Source: Bacillota bacterium (GTDB taxonomy: Bacteria; Bacillota; Clostridia; Oscillospirales; Ruminococcaceae). From it: a stretch of DNA of 38,399 nucleotides. Positions 1 to 7,788 of this stretch are shown here, piece after piece (position 1 is the stretch's first letter; every line of letters begins with the position of its first letter). The DNA is taken from assembly GCA_023396215.1 (NCBI GenBank), contig JAEWWW010000071.1, positions 1 through 38,399 on the forward strand. Direction: 5' to 3'. The notes beneath the pieces were generated by a model. The model ran no database searches. It worked only from the letters and a program-made list of their open reading frames with translations, and was not told the DNA's origin. The translations under genes were made by a program, and so were the position numbers.

Positions 1-59
1 AACCACCCCGGCGCCTGCGGGCGCCACCCCTCCAAGGAGGGGAATACCGTCTGCGCGGA

Positions 60-105
60 GCAGCGAGGGGGTGTGGGGGGCGCAGCCCCCCGCGATAGTT
101 CCCCC
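60..105. repeat. G-rich palindromic repeat R6, copy a
   Basis: GGGGGG-CGCA-GCCCCCC palindrome preceded by GAGGGGGTGTG and followed by CGCGATAG. A similar arrangement (GAGGGGCGTGGGGC...GCCCCCCGGGATA) closes the window at 38358-38399. Two further perfect hairpins stand just upstream, GGCGCC-TGCG-GGCGCC near 10-25 and CCCCTCC-AA-GGAGGGG near 29-44. No coding capacity is seen. Probably a dispersed intergenic element or the 3' end of a unit that lies outside the window. Confidence 0.45.
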
Positions 106-234
106 TCCCATTGCACCTACCGCCCCGTTTTCTCATTGGTGGACAATGGGAGGGGGGTAGGGGGTGGGCGCAAAGCGTCTTCGCCCGCAATCTTTAGAAG
201 CAAATGCCGTTGCCCTGCCATTGGGCCTTTTGGC
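106..234 (+). other. Region upstream of the glnA promoter with overlapping hairpins
   Basis: No gene is seen. The stretch holds CATTG-GTGGA-CAATG (about 135-149), GCAA-ATGCCG-TTGC (200-213, a six-base loop) and GCCC-TGCCATT-GGGC followed by CTTTT (212-230). The last two share bases 212-213, so they cannot form at once. This resembles an antiterminator/terminator pair, but the T run is short and the main promoter lies downstream of it, so it may simply be the terminator of an upstream gene. Confidence 0.3.
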
Positions 235-264
235 TTACATACGCCTGCCGCTGGGCAGTATAAT
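235..264 (+). promoter_or_regulatory. Sigma-A promoter for the small ORF and glnA
   Basis: A perfect -10 TATAAT (259-264) is preceded, 18 bases upstream, by a weak -35 TTACAT (235-240). Transcription would begin near 271, leaving a leader of about 55 bases before the small ORF at 327. The leader holds only short hairpins such as GCGG-CAT-CCGC. Confidence 0.6.
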
Positions 265-326
265 GAGGATGGATACTCGTCCAAATAATTACAGCGGCAT
301 CCGCCGAGGCAAAGAGAGGAAACAAG

Positions 327-449
327 ATGAAGATACCAGCCGGGTTAACCGATTTTAAGGAGCAGAACCAGCAGATGCCGCGGCAACGCTTTTATCTGCG
401 CGTGCCTAACGCGAAAAACCCCTATCAGCAGCTTTATACAGCCAACTAA
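327..449 (+). CDS. 40-residue small protein immediately upstream of glnA (unrecognised)
   Basis: This ORF of 40 codons starts at ATG 327 behind a good ribosome binding site (GAGAGG at 314-319, spacing 7) and ends with TAA at 447-449, two bases before the GGGAGG site of glnA. It begins MKIPAGLTDFKEQNQQMPRQ and ends NPYQQLYTAN. It has six Lys/Arg against two acidic residues and six Gln, with no signal peptide or membrane segment. It lies inside the glnA transcript predicted from the promoter at 235-264, so it should be co-transcribed and perhaps translationally coupled with glnA. I do not recognise a family. Possibilities are a small GlnA-binding regulator (by analogy with the basic cyanobacterial inhibitors IF7/IF17 or the archaeal sP26), or a Gln-rich leader peptide sensing glutamine supply. 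Both are inference; the ORF and its RBS are directly visible. Confidence 0.6.
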   Translation: MKIPAGLTDFKEQNQQMPRQRFYLRVPNAKNPYQQLYTAN

Positions 450-462
450 CGGGAGGGTGGTT

Positions 463-1785
463 ATGATGAACAACACCGTCAAGGAAGTACTGGAATTTGT
501 ACGGGAAAACGATGTGCAGTTTGTGCGCCTCGCCTTCTGCGACCTGCTTGGCGCGCAGAAGAACATCTCTATTATGCCGGAGGAGCTGCCGTCGGCCTTT
601 GAAAACGGCGTTTCCTTTGACGCCCATGCCATCAAGGGCTTCAGCGACGTGACCAAATCCGACCTGCTGCTCTTCCCCGACCCTGCAACCCTGATGGTGC
701 TGCCCTGGCGCCCCGGCCCCGGGCGGGTGGTTCGCTTTTATTGCGATATCAAAAACCCCGACGGCACTATCTTTTCACAGGATAGCCGCTACCTGCTCAG
801 GCAGGCGGTGAGCCGGTGCGACGAGCTGGGGTATAGCTGCAAAATAGGGGCGGAGTGTGAGTTCTACCTCTTTAAAACCGATGAAAACGGCGAGGCCTCC
901 GATGCGACCCTCGACAAGGGCGGGTACTTTGACATTGCCCCCCTTGATCGGGGCGAGAACATCCGCCGTGAAATCTGCCTCTGCCTCAAAGAGATGGGGA
1001 TACAGCCCGAAAGCTCGCACCACGAGCAGGGCCCGGGGCAGAACGAGATTGGCTTCAAATTCAGCGACGCTCTGAGCTGCGCCGATAATCTGCTGACCTT
1101 CAAGGCGGTGGTCAAGGCGATTGCCTCCCGCAACGGCCTTTTCGCCTCCTTTATGCCCAAGCCGATACCCGACGCAGCGGGCAGCGGGATGCACATCAAC
1201 CTTTCGCTGAGCCAAAACGGGCTTAACATCTTCAAAAACCTGCCGGGGGAGCATTCCGGCGTTGCGGAAAGCTTCATCGCGGGCATCCTCGCCAGAACCC
1301 CCGAGATGACCCTTTTTCTAAACCCTCTGGTCAACTCCTACCAGCGGCTGGGCCGGTTTGAAGCGCCCAGGTATGTGTCATGGTCGCCCCAGAACCGCTC
1401 GCAGCTTATCCGCATCCCGGCCGCCTCGGGCGAGAGGGTTCGCATGGAGCTGCGTTCGCCCGACCCCTCCCTCAACCCCTACCTCGGCTTTGCCCTCATC
1501 ATCGCGGCGGGCTTAGAGGGGGTCGAGCAGGGCCTGCCGCTGCCCCCGGCGGTGGATTTGGATTTGTTCGCGGTGGAAAGCGGCGCGGCAAAGGGGCTGA
1601 CCCCGCTGCCCGATAGCCTGGAGGCCGCCCTCTCGCTGACCCAAAAGAGCGCGTTTGTAAAGGGTGTGTTGGGCGAAACGCTGCTGGGCAAATACCTTGC
1701 CCTCAAGGAAGAAGAAGCCGCGGCGGCAAGGGCCGCGGAGGATCAGGTAAGGTTCTGCAAGGAGCGGTACTTCGCCGTTATCTAG
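463..1785 (+). CDS. glnA: Glutamine synthetase, type I
   Basis: Makes glutamine from glutamate, ammonia and ATP in the cytoplasm and is the main entry of ammonium nitrogen. The protein of 440 residues has the usual length of class I-alpha enzymes. Visible motifs are GAECEFYLF with the metal-binding Glu, HHEQGPGQNEIGF, GSGMHINLSL, NSYQRL and the late RMELRSPDPSLNPYL block that holds the ATP/glutamate-binding Arg. The Tyr adenylylation motif (NLYDLP) of the class I-beta enzymes is absent, so feedback or protein partners rather than adenylylation should control it. ATG 463 is chosen because GGGAGG (451-456) stands 6 bases upstream; an in-frame GTG at 457 lies too close to that site. It is preceded by the 40-codon ORF and followed, after 60 bases, by an ANTAR protein. 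Confidence 0.95.
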   Translation: MMNNTVKEVLEFVRENDVQFVRLAFCDLLGAQKNISIMPEELPSAFENGVSFDAHAIKGFSDVTKSDLLLFPDPATLMVLPWRPGPGRVVRFYCDIKNPDGTIFSQDSRYLLRQAVSRCDELGYSCKIGAECEFYLFKTDENGEASDATLDKGGYFDIAPLDRGENIRREICLCLKEMGIQPESSHHEQGPGQNEIGFKFSDALSCADNLLTFKAVVKAIASRNGLFASFMPKPIPDAAGSGMHINLSLSQNGLNIFKNLPGEHSGVAESFIAGILARTPEMTLFLNPLVNSYQRLGRFEAPRYVSWSPQNRSQLIRIPAASGERVRMELRSPDPSLNPYLGFALIIAAGLEGVEQGLPLPPAVDLDLFAVESGAAKGLTPLPDSLEAALSLTQKSAFVKGVLGETLLGKYLALKEEEAAAARAAEDQVRFCKERYFAVI

Positions 1786-1845
1786 GCACCCCCCGAATGA
1801 ACCGGCGATTACCCGGGCTCTGCCCGCATGAAAGGTGGCGGTTGG

Positions 1846-2415
1846 ATGGAAAGCGCGTTAATCGTTTCGCATACCGAAAAAAGCATCGCTTTTTTTACCG
1901 AGATGCTGCGCGCGGCCTCCTGCAACCAGATTGTCACCCTGCCGCTCTGTGGCGACGCGCGCCGCCTGCTGCTGGAGCGGGATTTCGATGTGGTCATCAT
2001 CAATGCGCCGCTGCGGGATGAATCCGGCGAAAATCTGGCGCGGCATATCGCCTCGGAGGGGCGCAGTCAGGTCATCCTTGCGGTAAAAAGCGAGCATTTT
2101 GACGAGGTTTCGGCCGCCACCGAGGACGACGGGGTGTTCACCATCGCCAAGCCGATTAACAGGACGATTTTTTGGTCGGTGCTCAAGCTGGCCAAGGCCG
2201 GGCAGAAGCGGCTTCAGCGGCTGCGGGCCGAAAACAGCAAGCTGACCCAAAAGATTGAGGATATCCGCATCATCGACCGCGCCAAATGCCTGCTGATCGC
2301 CTACCTGAAAATCAGCGAGCAGGAGGCCCACCGCTCGATAGAGAAACAGGCGATGGATATGCGCATAAGCAGAAGGGAAGTTGCGGAAGGAATCCTCAGG
2401 ACCTATGAGGAGTGA
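1846..2415 (+). CDS. ANTAR-domain antiterminator with degenerate receiver
   Basis: Predicted RNA-binding transcription antitermination regulator of 189 residues. Residues 1-120 resemble a response-regulator receiver, but the position of the phosphoacceptor Asp (in FDVVIINAP, residue 53) is Asn, so conventional phosphorylation is unlikely. A short helical linker (about 115-128) leads to a C-terminal ANTAR domain (about 128-189) with the typical sEqEAhrsIekqAMdm...evAegI pattern. ATG 1846 is preferred over ATG 1828 because AAAGGTGG (1831-1838) lies 7 bases before it. The gene follows glnA by 60 bases without a terminator, as is common in Clostridia, which suggests control of nitrogen or glutamine genes. 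ANTAR proteins bind paired RNA hairpins with six-base loops; I did not find a convincing pair here. The stop is followed by a weak GCGGG-8-CCCGC hairpin (2506-2523). Confidence 0.85.
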   Translation: MESALIVSHTEKSIAFFTEMLRAASCNQIVTLPLCGDARRLLLERDFDVVIINAPLRDESGENLARHIASEGRSQVILAVKSEHFDEVSAATEDDGVFTIAKPINRTIFWSVLKLAKAGQKRLQRLRAENSKLTQKIEDIRIIDRAKCLLIAYLKISEQEAHRSIEKQAMDMRISRREVAEGILRTYEE

Positions 2416-2529
2416 GGGGGAACGGCCGCCATAAGGGCGCTGGTTTGGCTGCGGGCCTGCTTGCCCCGTAAGTGGCAGTTGTTACAAAAAGGCCAGCCCT
2501 GCCGGCGGGATATTTTACCCGCAAACCCC

Positions 2530-2558
2530 TTGAAAAATATCCGAACCAATAGTATGAT
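2530..2558 (+). promoter_or_regulatory. Promoter of carA
   Basis: The -35 box TTGAAA (2530-2535) and the -10 box TATGAT (2553-2558) are separated by exactly 17 bases. The transcript would start near 2565 and carry a leader of about 93 bases before the GTG start of carA. Confidence 0.7.
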
Positions 2559-2587
2559 GAAGGTTAAAAAGCAGTTGCCAACGGTAG

Positions 2588-2619
2588 GGTAAGCCGCCTT
2601 ACCACAGGAGTTCGGCGGC
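2588..2619 (+). promoter_or_regulatory. Mutually exclusive hairpins in the carA leader
   Basis: GGTAAG (2588-2593) pairs with CTTACC (2598-2603) around the loop CCGC. GCCGCC (2593-2598) can instead pair with GGCGGC (2614-2619). The two stems share bases, so only one can form. No T run follows, so a transcription terminator is unlikely; if functional the switch would act on translation or RNA stability. This is a prediction from base pairing only. Confidence 0.35.
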
Positions 2620-2657
2620 ATGCTTCACAAAGACGTTTTTGAGTGAGGGGATAAAGG

Positions 2658-3716
2658 GTGTCAAACACAGCATATTTGATTTTAGAAAACGGACTGGTCT
2701 TTGAGGGCCGGTTTTTAGGCGCACAAGGCGAGGTGACCGGCGAGATTGTCTTTACAACCGGCATGACCGGTTACCTTGAAACGCTGACCGACCCCAGCTA
2801 CCACGGCCAGATTGTTCTGCAAACCTTCCCGCTGATTGGCAACTACGGCGTGATTCCGGCCGACTTTGAAAGTGCCATGGTGGGCGCAAAGGGTTATATT
2901 GTAAAACACCCGTGTCAAGACCCCTCTAACTTTCGCAGCGAGGGGGAGCTTGGCACTTTTTTGAAAGAGCGCGGCGTGGTGGGTATCTGCGGCATCGATA
3001 CCCGGGCGCTGACAAAAATCATCCGCACACAGGGGGTTATGAACGGTAAGATTACGGCCGCGTCCCCCACCGAGGGCGACCGCGCCGAGGCCGCGGCCCA
3101 CACCGTGGAGTACGCCGTGGCCGCCGTTTCGCCCAAGGCCGTCGTCAAGACCGGCAGCGGGCAGCGCCGCATCGCGCTGCTGGATTTCGGTGCAAAGCGC
3201 GGCATGGTGGAGGCATTGGCTGCCCGCGGTTGCGAGGTGTGGGCCTTCCCCCATAACACCACGGCGCAGGAGATTTTGCAGATAAAGCCGGATGGCATCC
3301 TGCTTTCCAACGGCCCCGGCGACCCGGCCGACCCCGCCAACCGGGGCATTGTGGAAACCATCCGGGCGCTGCAGCAGAGCGGCGTTCCGATTTTCGGCAT
3401 CTGCCTTGGGCACCAGCTTTTGGCGCTGGCCAACGGCTTTACCACCCGCAAGCTGAAGTTTGGCCACAGGGGCACCAACCAGCCGGTGAAAGAGACGGCA
3501 ACCGGGCGGGTATACATCACCAGCCAGAACCACGGCTATGAGGTGGATACCGACCAAGGCTCGTTCGTCAACGTCAACGACGGCAGCTGTGAGGGTCTGG
3601 ATTACGGTAGCTCCTTCTCGGTGCAGTTTCACCCCGAGGCGCGCGGCGGGCCGCTGGATACCGCCTTCCTCTTTGACCGCTTTATAGAAAGGGTGAACGC
3701 TCATGCCACTCGATAA
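2658..3716 (+). CDS. carA: Carbamoyl-phosphate synthase small chain
   Basis: The glutaminase subunit of carbamoyl-phosphate synthase, which hydrolyses glutamine and passes ammonia to the large chain for arginine and pyrimidine synthesis. The 352-residue protein has the CarA N-terminal domain (LILENGLVFEGRFLGA, FTTGMTGYLETLTDPSY) and a class I glutamine amidotransferase domain with the nucleophile Cys249 in FGICLGHQ and the His/Glu pair in FHPEA. The start is GTG 2658 behind GAGGGGATAAAG. It overlaps the start of the next gene by 14 bases, so the two subunits are probably translationally coupled. The glutamine it uses is the product of the glnA gene upstream. Confidence 0.95.
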   Translation: MSNTAYLILENGLVFEGRFLGAQGEVTGEIVFTTGMTGYLETLTDPSYHGQIVLQTFPLIGNYGVIPADFESAMVGAKGYIVKHPCQDPSNFRSEGELGTFLKERGVVGICGIDTRALTKIIRTQGVMNGKITAASPTEGDRAEAAAHTVEYAVAAVSPKAVVKTGSGQRRIALLDFGAKRGMVEALAARGCEVWAFPHNTTAQEILQIKPDGILLSNGPGDPADPANRGIVETIRALQQSGVPIFGICLGHQLLALANGFTTRKLKFGHRGTNQPVKETATGRVYITSQNHGYEVDTDQGSFVNVNDGSCEGLDYGSSFSVQFHPEARGGPLDTAFLFDRFIERVNAHATR

Positions 3717-6700
3717 GAATATTAAAAAGGTGCTGGTCATCGGCTCCGGCCCGATTGTCATCGGCCAGGCGGCGGAGTTTGACTACGCCGGTACCCAGGC
3801 CTGCCGCGTTCTGCGGCAGGAGGGCATCGAGATTGTGCTTGTCAATTCCAACCCCGCCACCATCATGACCGACCGGGATATCGCCGATAAAATCTACATC
3901 GAGCCGCTGACTCTGACCACCGTCAAGCGCATCATCGAAAAGGAGCGCCCGGATAGCATTTTATCCGGCCTTGGCGGCCAGACCGGCCTGACCCTCTGCA
4001 TGCAGCTTGCCCACGAGGGCTTTTTGGAGCAGATGAACGTCCGCCTGCTGGGCTCCTTGCCCGAAACCATCGACAAGGCCGAGGACAGACTGCGCTTTAA
4101 GGAGACGATGCAGAGCATCGGGCAGCCGGTCATCCCCTCGGTGATTGCAACCGATATCGAAACAGCCCTTGGCTTCGCCGACCAAACCGGATACCCGGTC
4201 ATTGTGCGCCCCGCCTTTACGCTGGGGGGCAGCGGCGGCGGCATTGCCGGCGACCATGCGCAGCTGCGCGAGATTGCCGCCAACGGCCTTTCGCTATCGC
4301 CCATTCATCAAATTTTGGTGGAAAGATCGGTGGCGGGGTGGAAGGAAATTGAGTTTGAGGTGATACGCGACCGCGCGGGCAATGTAATCACCGTCTGCTC
4401 GATGGAAAACATCGACCCGGTGGGGGTACATACCGGGGACAGCATCGTTATAGCGCCCGCGGTTACCCTCGCCGACAAGGAATACCAGATGCTGCGCTCG
4501 GCGGCTCTCGCCATCATCGAGGAGCTGGGGGTGGAAGGGGGCTGCAACTGCCAGTTCGCCCTGAACCCCGACAGCTTTGAGTACGCGGTCATCGAGGTGA
4601 ACCCCCGTGTTTCCCGCTCGTCGGCGCTGGCCAGCAAGGCCACCGGCTACCCCATCGCCAAGGTGGCGGCCAAAATCGCCGTCGGCTATCATCTGGACGA
4701 GATTATCAACACGGTCACCGGCACAACCTACGCCGCCTTTGAGCCCACCCTCGACTATGTGGCGGTTAAGTTCCCCAAATGGCCCTTCGATAAATTTATC
4801 TACGCCGACAAAAGACTGGGCACTCAGATGAAGGCGACCGGCGAGGTTATGGCCCTTGCCGACACCTTTGAGGAAGCCCTGCTGAAGGCGGTGCGCGGCG
4901 CCGAAATTGGACTGAGTAGCCTCGACCTGCCCCACCTCGCTGCCAAAACCGACGAGGAGATTTCCGCGCTGCTGCACAAAGTGACCGACGAGCGGTTGTT
5001 TGTGCTGTATGAAGCCATCAAGCGCGGCGTCGCGATAGACGAAATCTTCGCCATCACCAAGGTGGACCGCTGGTTTCTGCACGGCCTTGCTAACATCGCC
5101 CGCCGGCAGGCCCAGCCCGCGCCCTTTGTTTACAAGATGGTGGACACCTGCGGCGGCGAGTTTGAGGCACAAACGCCCTATTTTTACTCGATACAAAACG
5201 GCACCGAAAACGAAGCTCTGCCCTTTGTTCAGCAGAGCGCCAAGCCCCGGGTGGTGGTGCTGGGCAGCGGGCCTATCCGCATCGGGCAGGGGATAGAGTT
5301 TGACTACGCCTGCGTCCACTGCGTGTGGGCGCTGAAAAAGCTGGGCTACGAGGTTGTGGTCATCAACAACAACCCCGAGACGGTATCCACCGACTTTGAC
5401 ATCGCCGACCGGCTCTACTTCGAGCCGCTGTGCATTGACGACGTGATGAGCATCATCGAGCTGGAGCAGCCCATCGGCGTGATGGTGGCCTTCGGCGGCG
5501 GCACGGCCATCAAGCTTACCCAGCAGCTTCACCGGCGTGGGGTGAAAATCCTCGGCAACTCGGCCGACAGCATCGATATTTGTGAGGACAGAGAACGCTT
5601 CGACGGGCTGCTTGAGAGCCTTGACGTCAAGCGCCCCCGTGGCTTTGGGGCTATGACCGAGGCGGAGGCCCTCGCCGCCGCCGAAAAGCTGGGCTACCCG
5701 GTTCTCATCCGGCCCTCCTATGTGCTGGGCGGGCAGAACATGATTATCGCCTTTGGGCCGGAGGACGTCAAAGAATACATGTCCATCATCCTGCGCACCA
5801 AACAGGAAAACCCCATCCTCATCGACAAATACCTCAGCGGCCTCGAGATTGAGGTGGACGCCATCTGCGACGGCAAGGATGTGCTCATCCCTGGCATTAT
5901 GGAGCATATCGAGCGCACCGGCGTGCATTCGGGGGACAGCATCGCCGTCTACCCGCCGCTGCACATCGACGACGGCCTCGCGCAGAAGATATACGATATC
6001 ACCGCAAGGCTCTGCATGGCGCTGGAGGTCAGGGGATTGGTCAACATCCAGTACGTCCTTTATCAGGGCGAGGTTTATGTCATCGAGGTAAACCCCCGCG
6101 CGTCGCGCACCATCCCCTATATCAGCAAGGTAACTGGGGTACCGATGATTGACCTTGCCACTCGGGTCAGCGTCGGGCAGACGCTGGCTTCGCTGGGGTA
6201 TGCTTCCGGCATTGTGAAAACGCCCCCCTATGTGGCCGCCAAGGTGCCGGTTTTCTCCTTTGAGAAGCTGACCGACGTGGATACCCAACTGGGCCCTGAA
6301 ATGAAATCCACCGGAGAGGTTCTGGGCATCGGCAAAAACCTGCAGGAGGCGCTCTTCAAGGGGCTGGTCGCCGCCGGGTATAAGATGAAAAAACAGGGCG
6401 GCGTGCTCATAACAGTGCGCGACGGCGACAAGGCCGAAATCGTCGGCGTTGCCGAGAAGTTTGTGCAGTCGGGCTTTTCGCTTTACGCCACAGCCGGTAC
6501 GGCGGCTATTCTGGCCAGCAGGGGCTTCGAGGTGACCACAGCCGAAAAGATTCGCGAGTGCTCCCACCGCAACACTGCCACCCTGCTGGAGAGCGGGAGC
6601 ATCAGCTATATTGTTTCCACCTCGGAAAGAGGGCGCGACCCCAGCGCGGACGACGTGAAGCTCCGCCGCAAGGCCTGCCTGATGGGGATACCCTGCGTTA

Positions 6701-7647
6701 CCTCGGTGGATACCGCCCGCGCCCTGGCGGAGAGCCTGCTTTCGGGCTACAGCGAAATCAACACCGAGCTGATAGACATCAACCACATGAGAAACGAGCG
6801 CATCCGGCTGAACTTCACCAAGATGCAGGGGTGCGGCAACGACTATATCTATATCAACTGCCTCGATACCGGCGTTCAGATTAATTCGCCCGAGTCCCTT
6901 TCGGTCTTTCTTTCCGACAGGCACTACGGCGTGGGCGGCGACGGCGTTGTGCTGATTTTGCCCTCGGAGGCCGCCGACGCAAACATGCGGATGTTCAACC
7001 TGGACGGCAGCGAGGGCAGAATGTGCGGCAACGCGATACGCTGCATTGCGAAATACCTTTATGACAACCAGATCGTTCCCCGGCTGACCATGCGGATTGA
7101 TACCCTCAGCGGCGTCAAGGAGCTTGAGCTCTTCACCACCGACGGGCGGGTTTCTTCGGTGCGGGTCAACATGGGCAAGGCCGAGCTTGCGCCCCAAAAG
7201 GTACCGGTCAACCTGCCGGGGGAGAAAATTGTCGCCTGTCCGGTGCAAATTGGCGGCGCGGAGTATGAAATCACCTGTGTTTCGATGGGCAACCCCCACG
7301 CCGTTGTGTTCTGTGATAACGTCGATATCCTAAATCTGCGGGAAATCGGGCCGCTGTTTGAACACAACCGGCTGTTCCCCGACCGCACCAACACCGAGTT
7401 TGTCGAGGTGATGGGCCCCAACCACCTGAAAATGCGGGTGTGGGAGCGCGGCAGCGGGGAAACCTTTGCCTGCGGCACCGGGGCCTGCGCCGCGGCGGTG
7501 GCTGGCGTCCTCAACGGGCATTGCGATAAGGATACCGACATCAGGGTACAGCTGTTGGGCGGCGAGCTTATCATCCGCTACAACGGCAAGGACGTCTTTA
7601 TGACCGGCGAGTGCAAAAAGGTCTATGAAGGAACCGTGGAGATATGA
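3703..7647 (+). CDS. carB: Carbamoyl-phosphate synthase large chain fused to diaminopimelate epimerase (CarB-DapF)
   Basis: One uninterrupted frame of 1314 residues. Residues 1-1028 are CarB: two ATP-grasp halves (VLVIGSGPIVIGQAAEFDYA at the start and VVVLGSGPIRIGQGIEFDYA near 520, each with a PxVIRPxxxLGG-type ATP-grasp loop) and a C-terminal MGS-like regulatory domain (about 900-1025). Residues 1029-1314 are a complete DapF: FTKMQGCGNDYIY, the catalytic cysteines Cys1108 (MCGNAIRC) and Cys1257 (ACGTGACAAAV). DapF converts LL- to meso-diaminopimelate. The joint runs through INTELIDINHMRNERIRLNF with no stop. An in-frame ATG stands at 6787 but no Shine-Dalgarno-like sequence precedes it, which supports a real fusion over two proteins. 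CarB alone is slightly shorter at its C terminus than the roughly 1070 residues usual in the family. dapL lies two genes downstream. Confidence 0.93.
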   Translation: MPLDKNIKKVLVIGSGPIVIGQAAEFDYAGTQACRVLRQEGIEIVLVNSNPATIMTDRDIADKIYIEPLTLTTVKRIIEKERPDSILSGLGGQTGLTLCMQLAHEGFLEQMNVRLLGSLPETIDKAEDRLRFKETMQSIGQPVIPSVIATDIETALGFADQTGYPVIVRPAFTLGGSGGGIAGDHAQLREIAANGLSLSPIHQILVERSVAGWKEIEFEVIRDRAGNVITVCSMENIDPVGVHTGDSIVIAPAVTLADKEYQMLRSAALAIIEELGVEGGCNCQFALNPDSFEYAVIEVNPRVSRSSALASKATGYPIAKVAAKIAVGYHLDEIINTVTGTTYAAFEPTLDYVAVKFPKWPFDKFIYADKRLGTQMKATGEVMALADTFEEALLKAVRGAEIGLSSLDLPHLAAKTDEEISALLHKVTDERLFVLYEAIKRGVAIDEIFAITKVDRWFLHGLANIARRQAQPAPFVYKMVDTCGGEFEAQTPYFYSIQNGTENEALPFVQQSAKPRVVVLGSGPIRIGQGIEFDYACVHCVWALKKLGYEVVVINNNPETVSTDFDIADRLYFEPLCIDDVMSIIELEQPIGVMVAFGGGTAIKLTQQLHRRGVKILGNSADSIDICEDRERFDGLLESLDVKRPRGFGAMTEAEALAAAEKLGYPVLIRPSYVLGGQNMIIAFGPEDVKEYMSIILRTKQENPILIDKYLSGLEIEVDAICDGKDVLIPGIMEHIERTGVHSGDSIAVYPPLHIDDGLAQKIYDITARLCMALEVRGLVNIQYVLYQGEVYVIEVNPRASRTIPYISKVTGVPMIDLATRVSVGQTLASLGYASGIVKTPPYVAAKVPVFSFEKLTDVDTQLGPEMKSTGEVLGIGKNLQEALFKGLVAAGYKMKKQGGVLITVRDGDKAEIVGVAEKFVQSGFSLYATAGTAAILASRGFEVTTAEKIRECSHRNTATLLESGSISYIVSTSERGRDPSADDVKLRRKACLMGIPCVTSVDTARALAESLLSGYSEINTELIDINHMRNERIRLNFTKMQGCGNDYIYINCLDTGVQINSPESLSVFLSDRHYGVGGDGVVLILPSEAADANMRMFNLDGSEGRMCGNAIRCIAKYLYDNQIVPRLTMRIDTLSGVKELELFTTDGRVSSVRVNMGKAELAPQKVPVNLPGEKIVACPVQIGGAEYEITCVSMGNPHAVVFCDNVDILNLREIGPLFEHNRLFPDRTNTEFVEVMGPNHLKMRVWERGSGETFACGTGACAAAVAGVLNGHCDKDTDIRVQLLGGELIIRYNGKDVFMTGECKKVYEGTVEI

Positions 7648-7788
7648 ATAGGGGAGCGGCCCCAGCCAAAGATAGCTTTGCGGCGGGCAAAAAGGGCGGC
7701 AAGCTTGGCCCCGAAAGCCCGGCCCTGTAAAGCCGCGCAGGGGATACAGCACGGTGGGCAGCGGCGACCAAAAACAGGAGGGATTTTG

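Noticed and set aside
4294..7299. A 1001-codon open frame on the minus strand
   Set aside because: It lies wholly opposite carB-dapF, has no RBS or recognisable domain, and reflects the GC-rich third positions of the real gene.
6787..7647. A separate dapF gene starting at ATG 6787
   Set aside because: There is no stop before it and no Shine-Dalgarno sequence; the fused reading is simpler, although internal initiation cannot be excluded.
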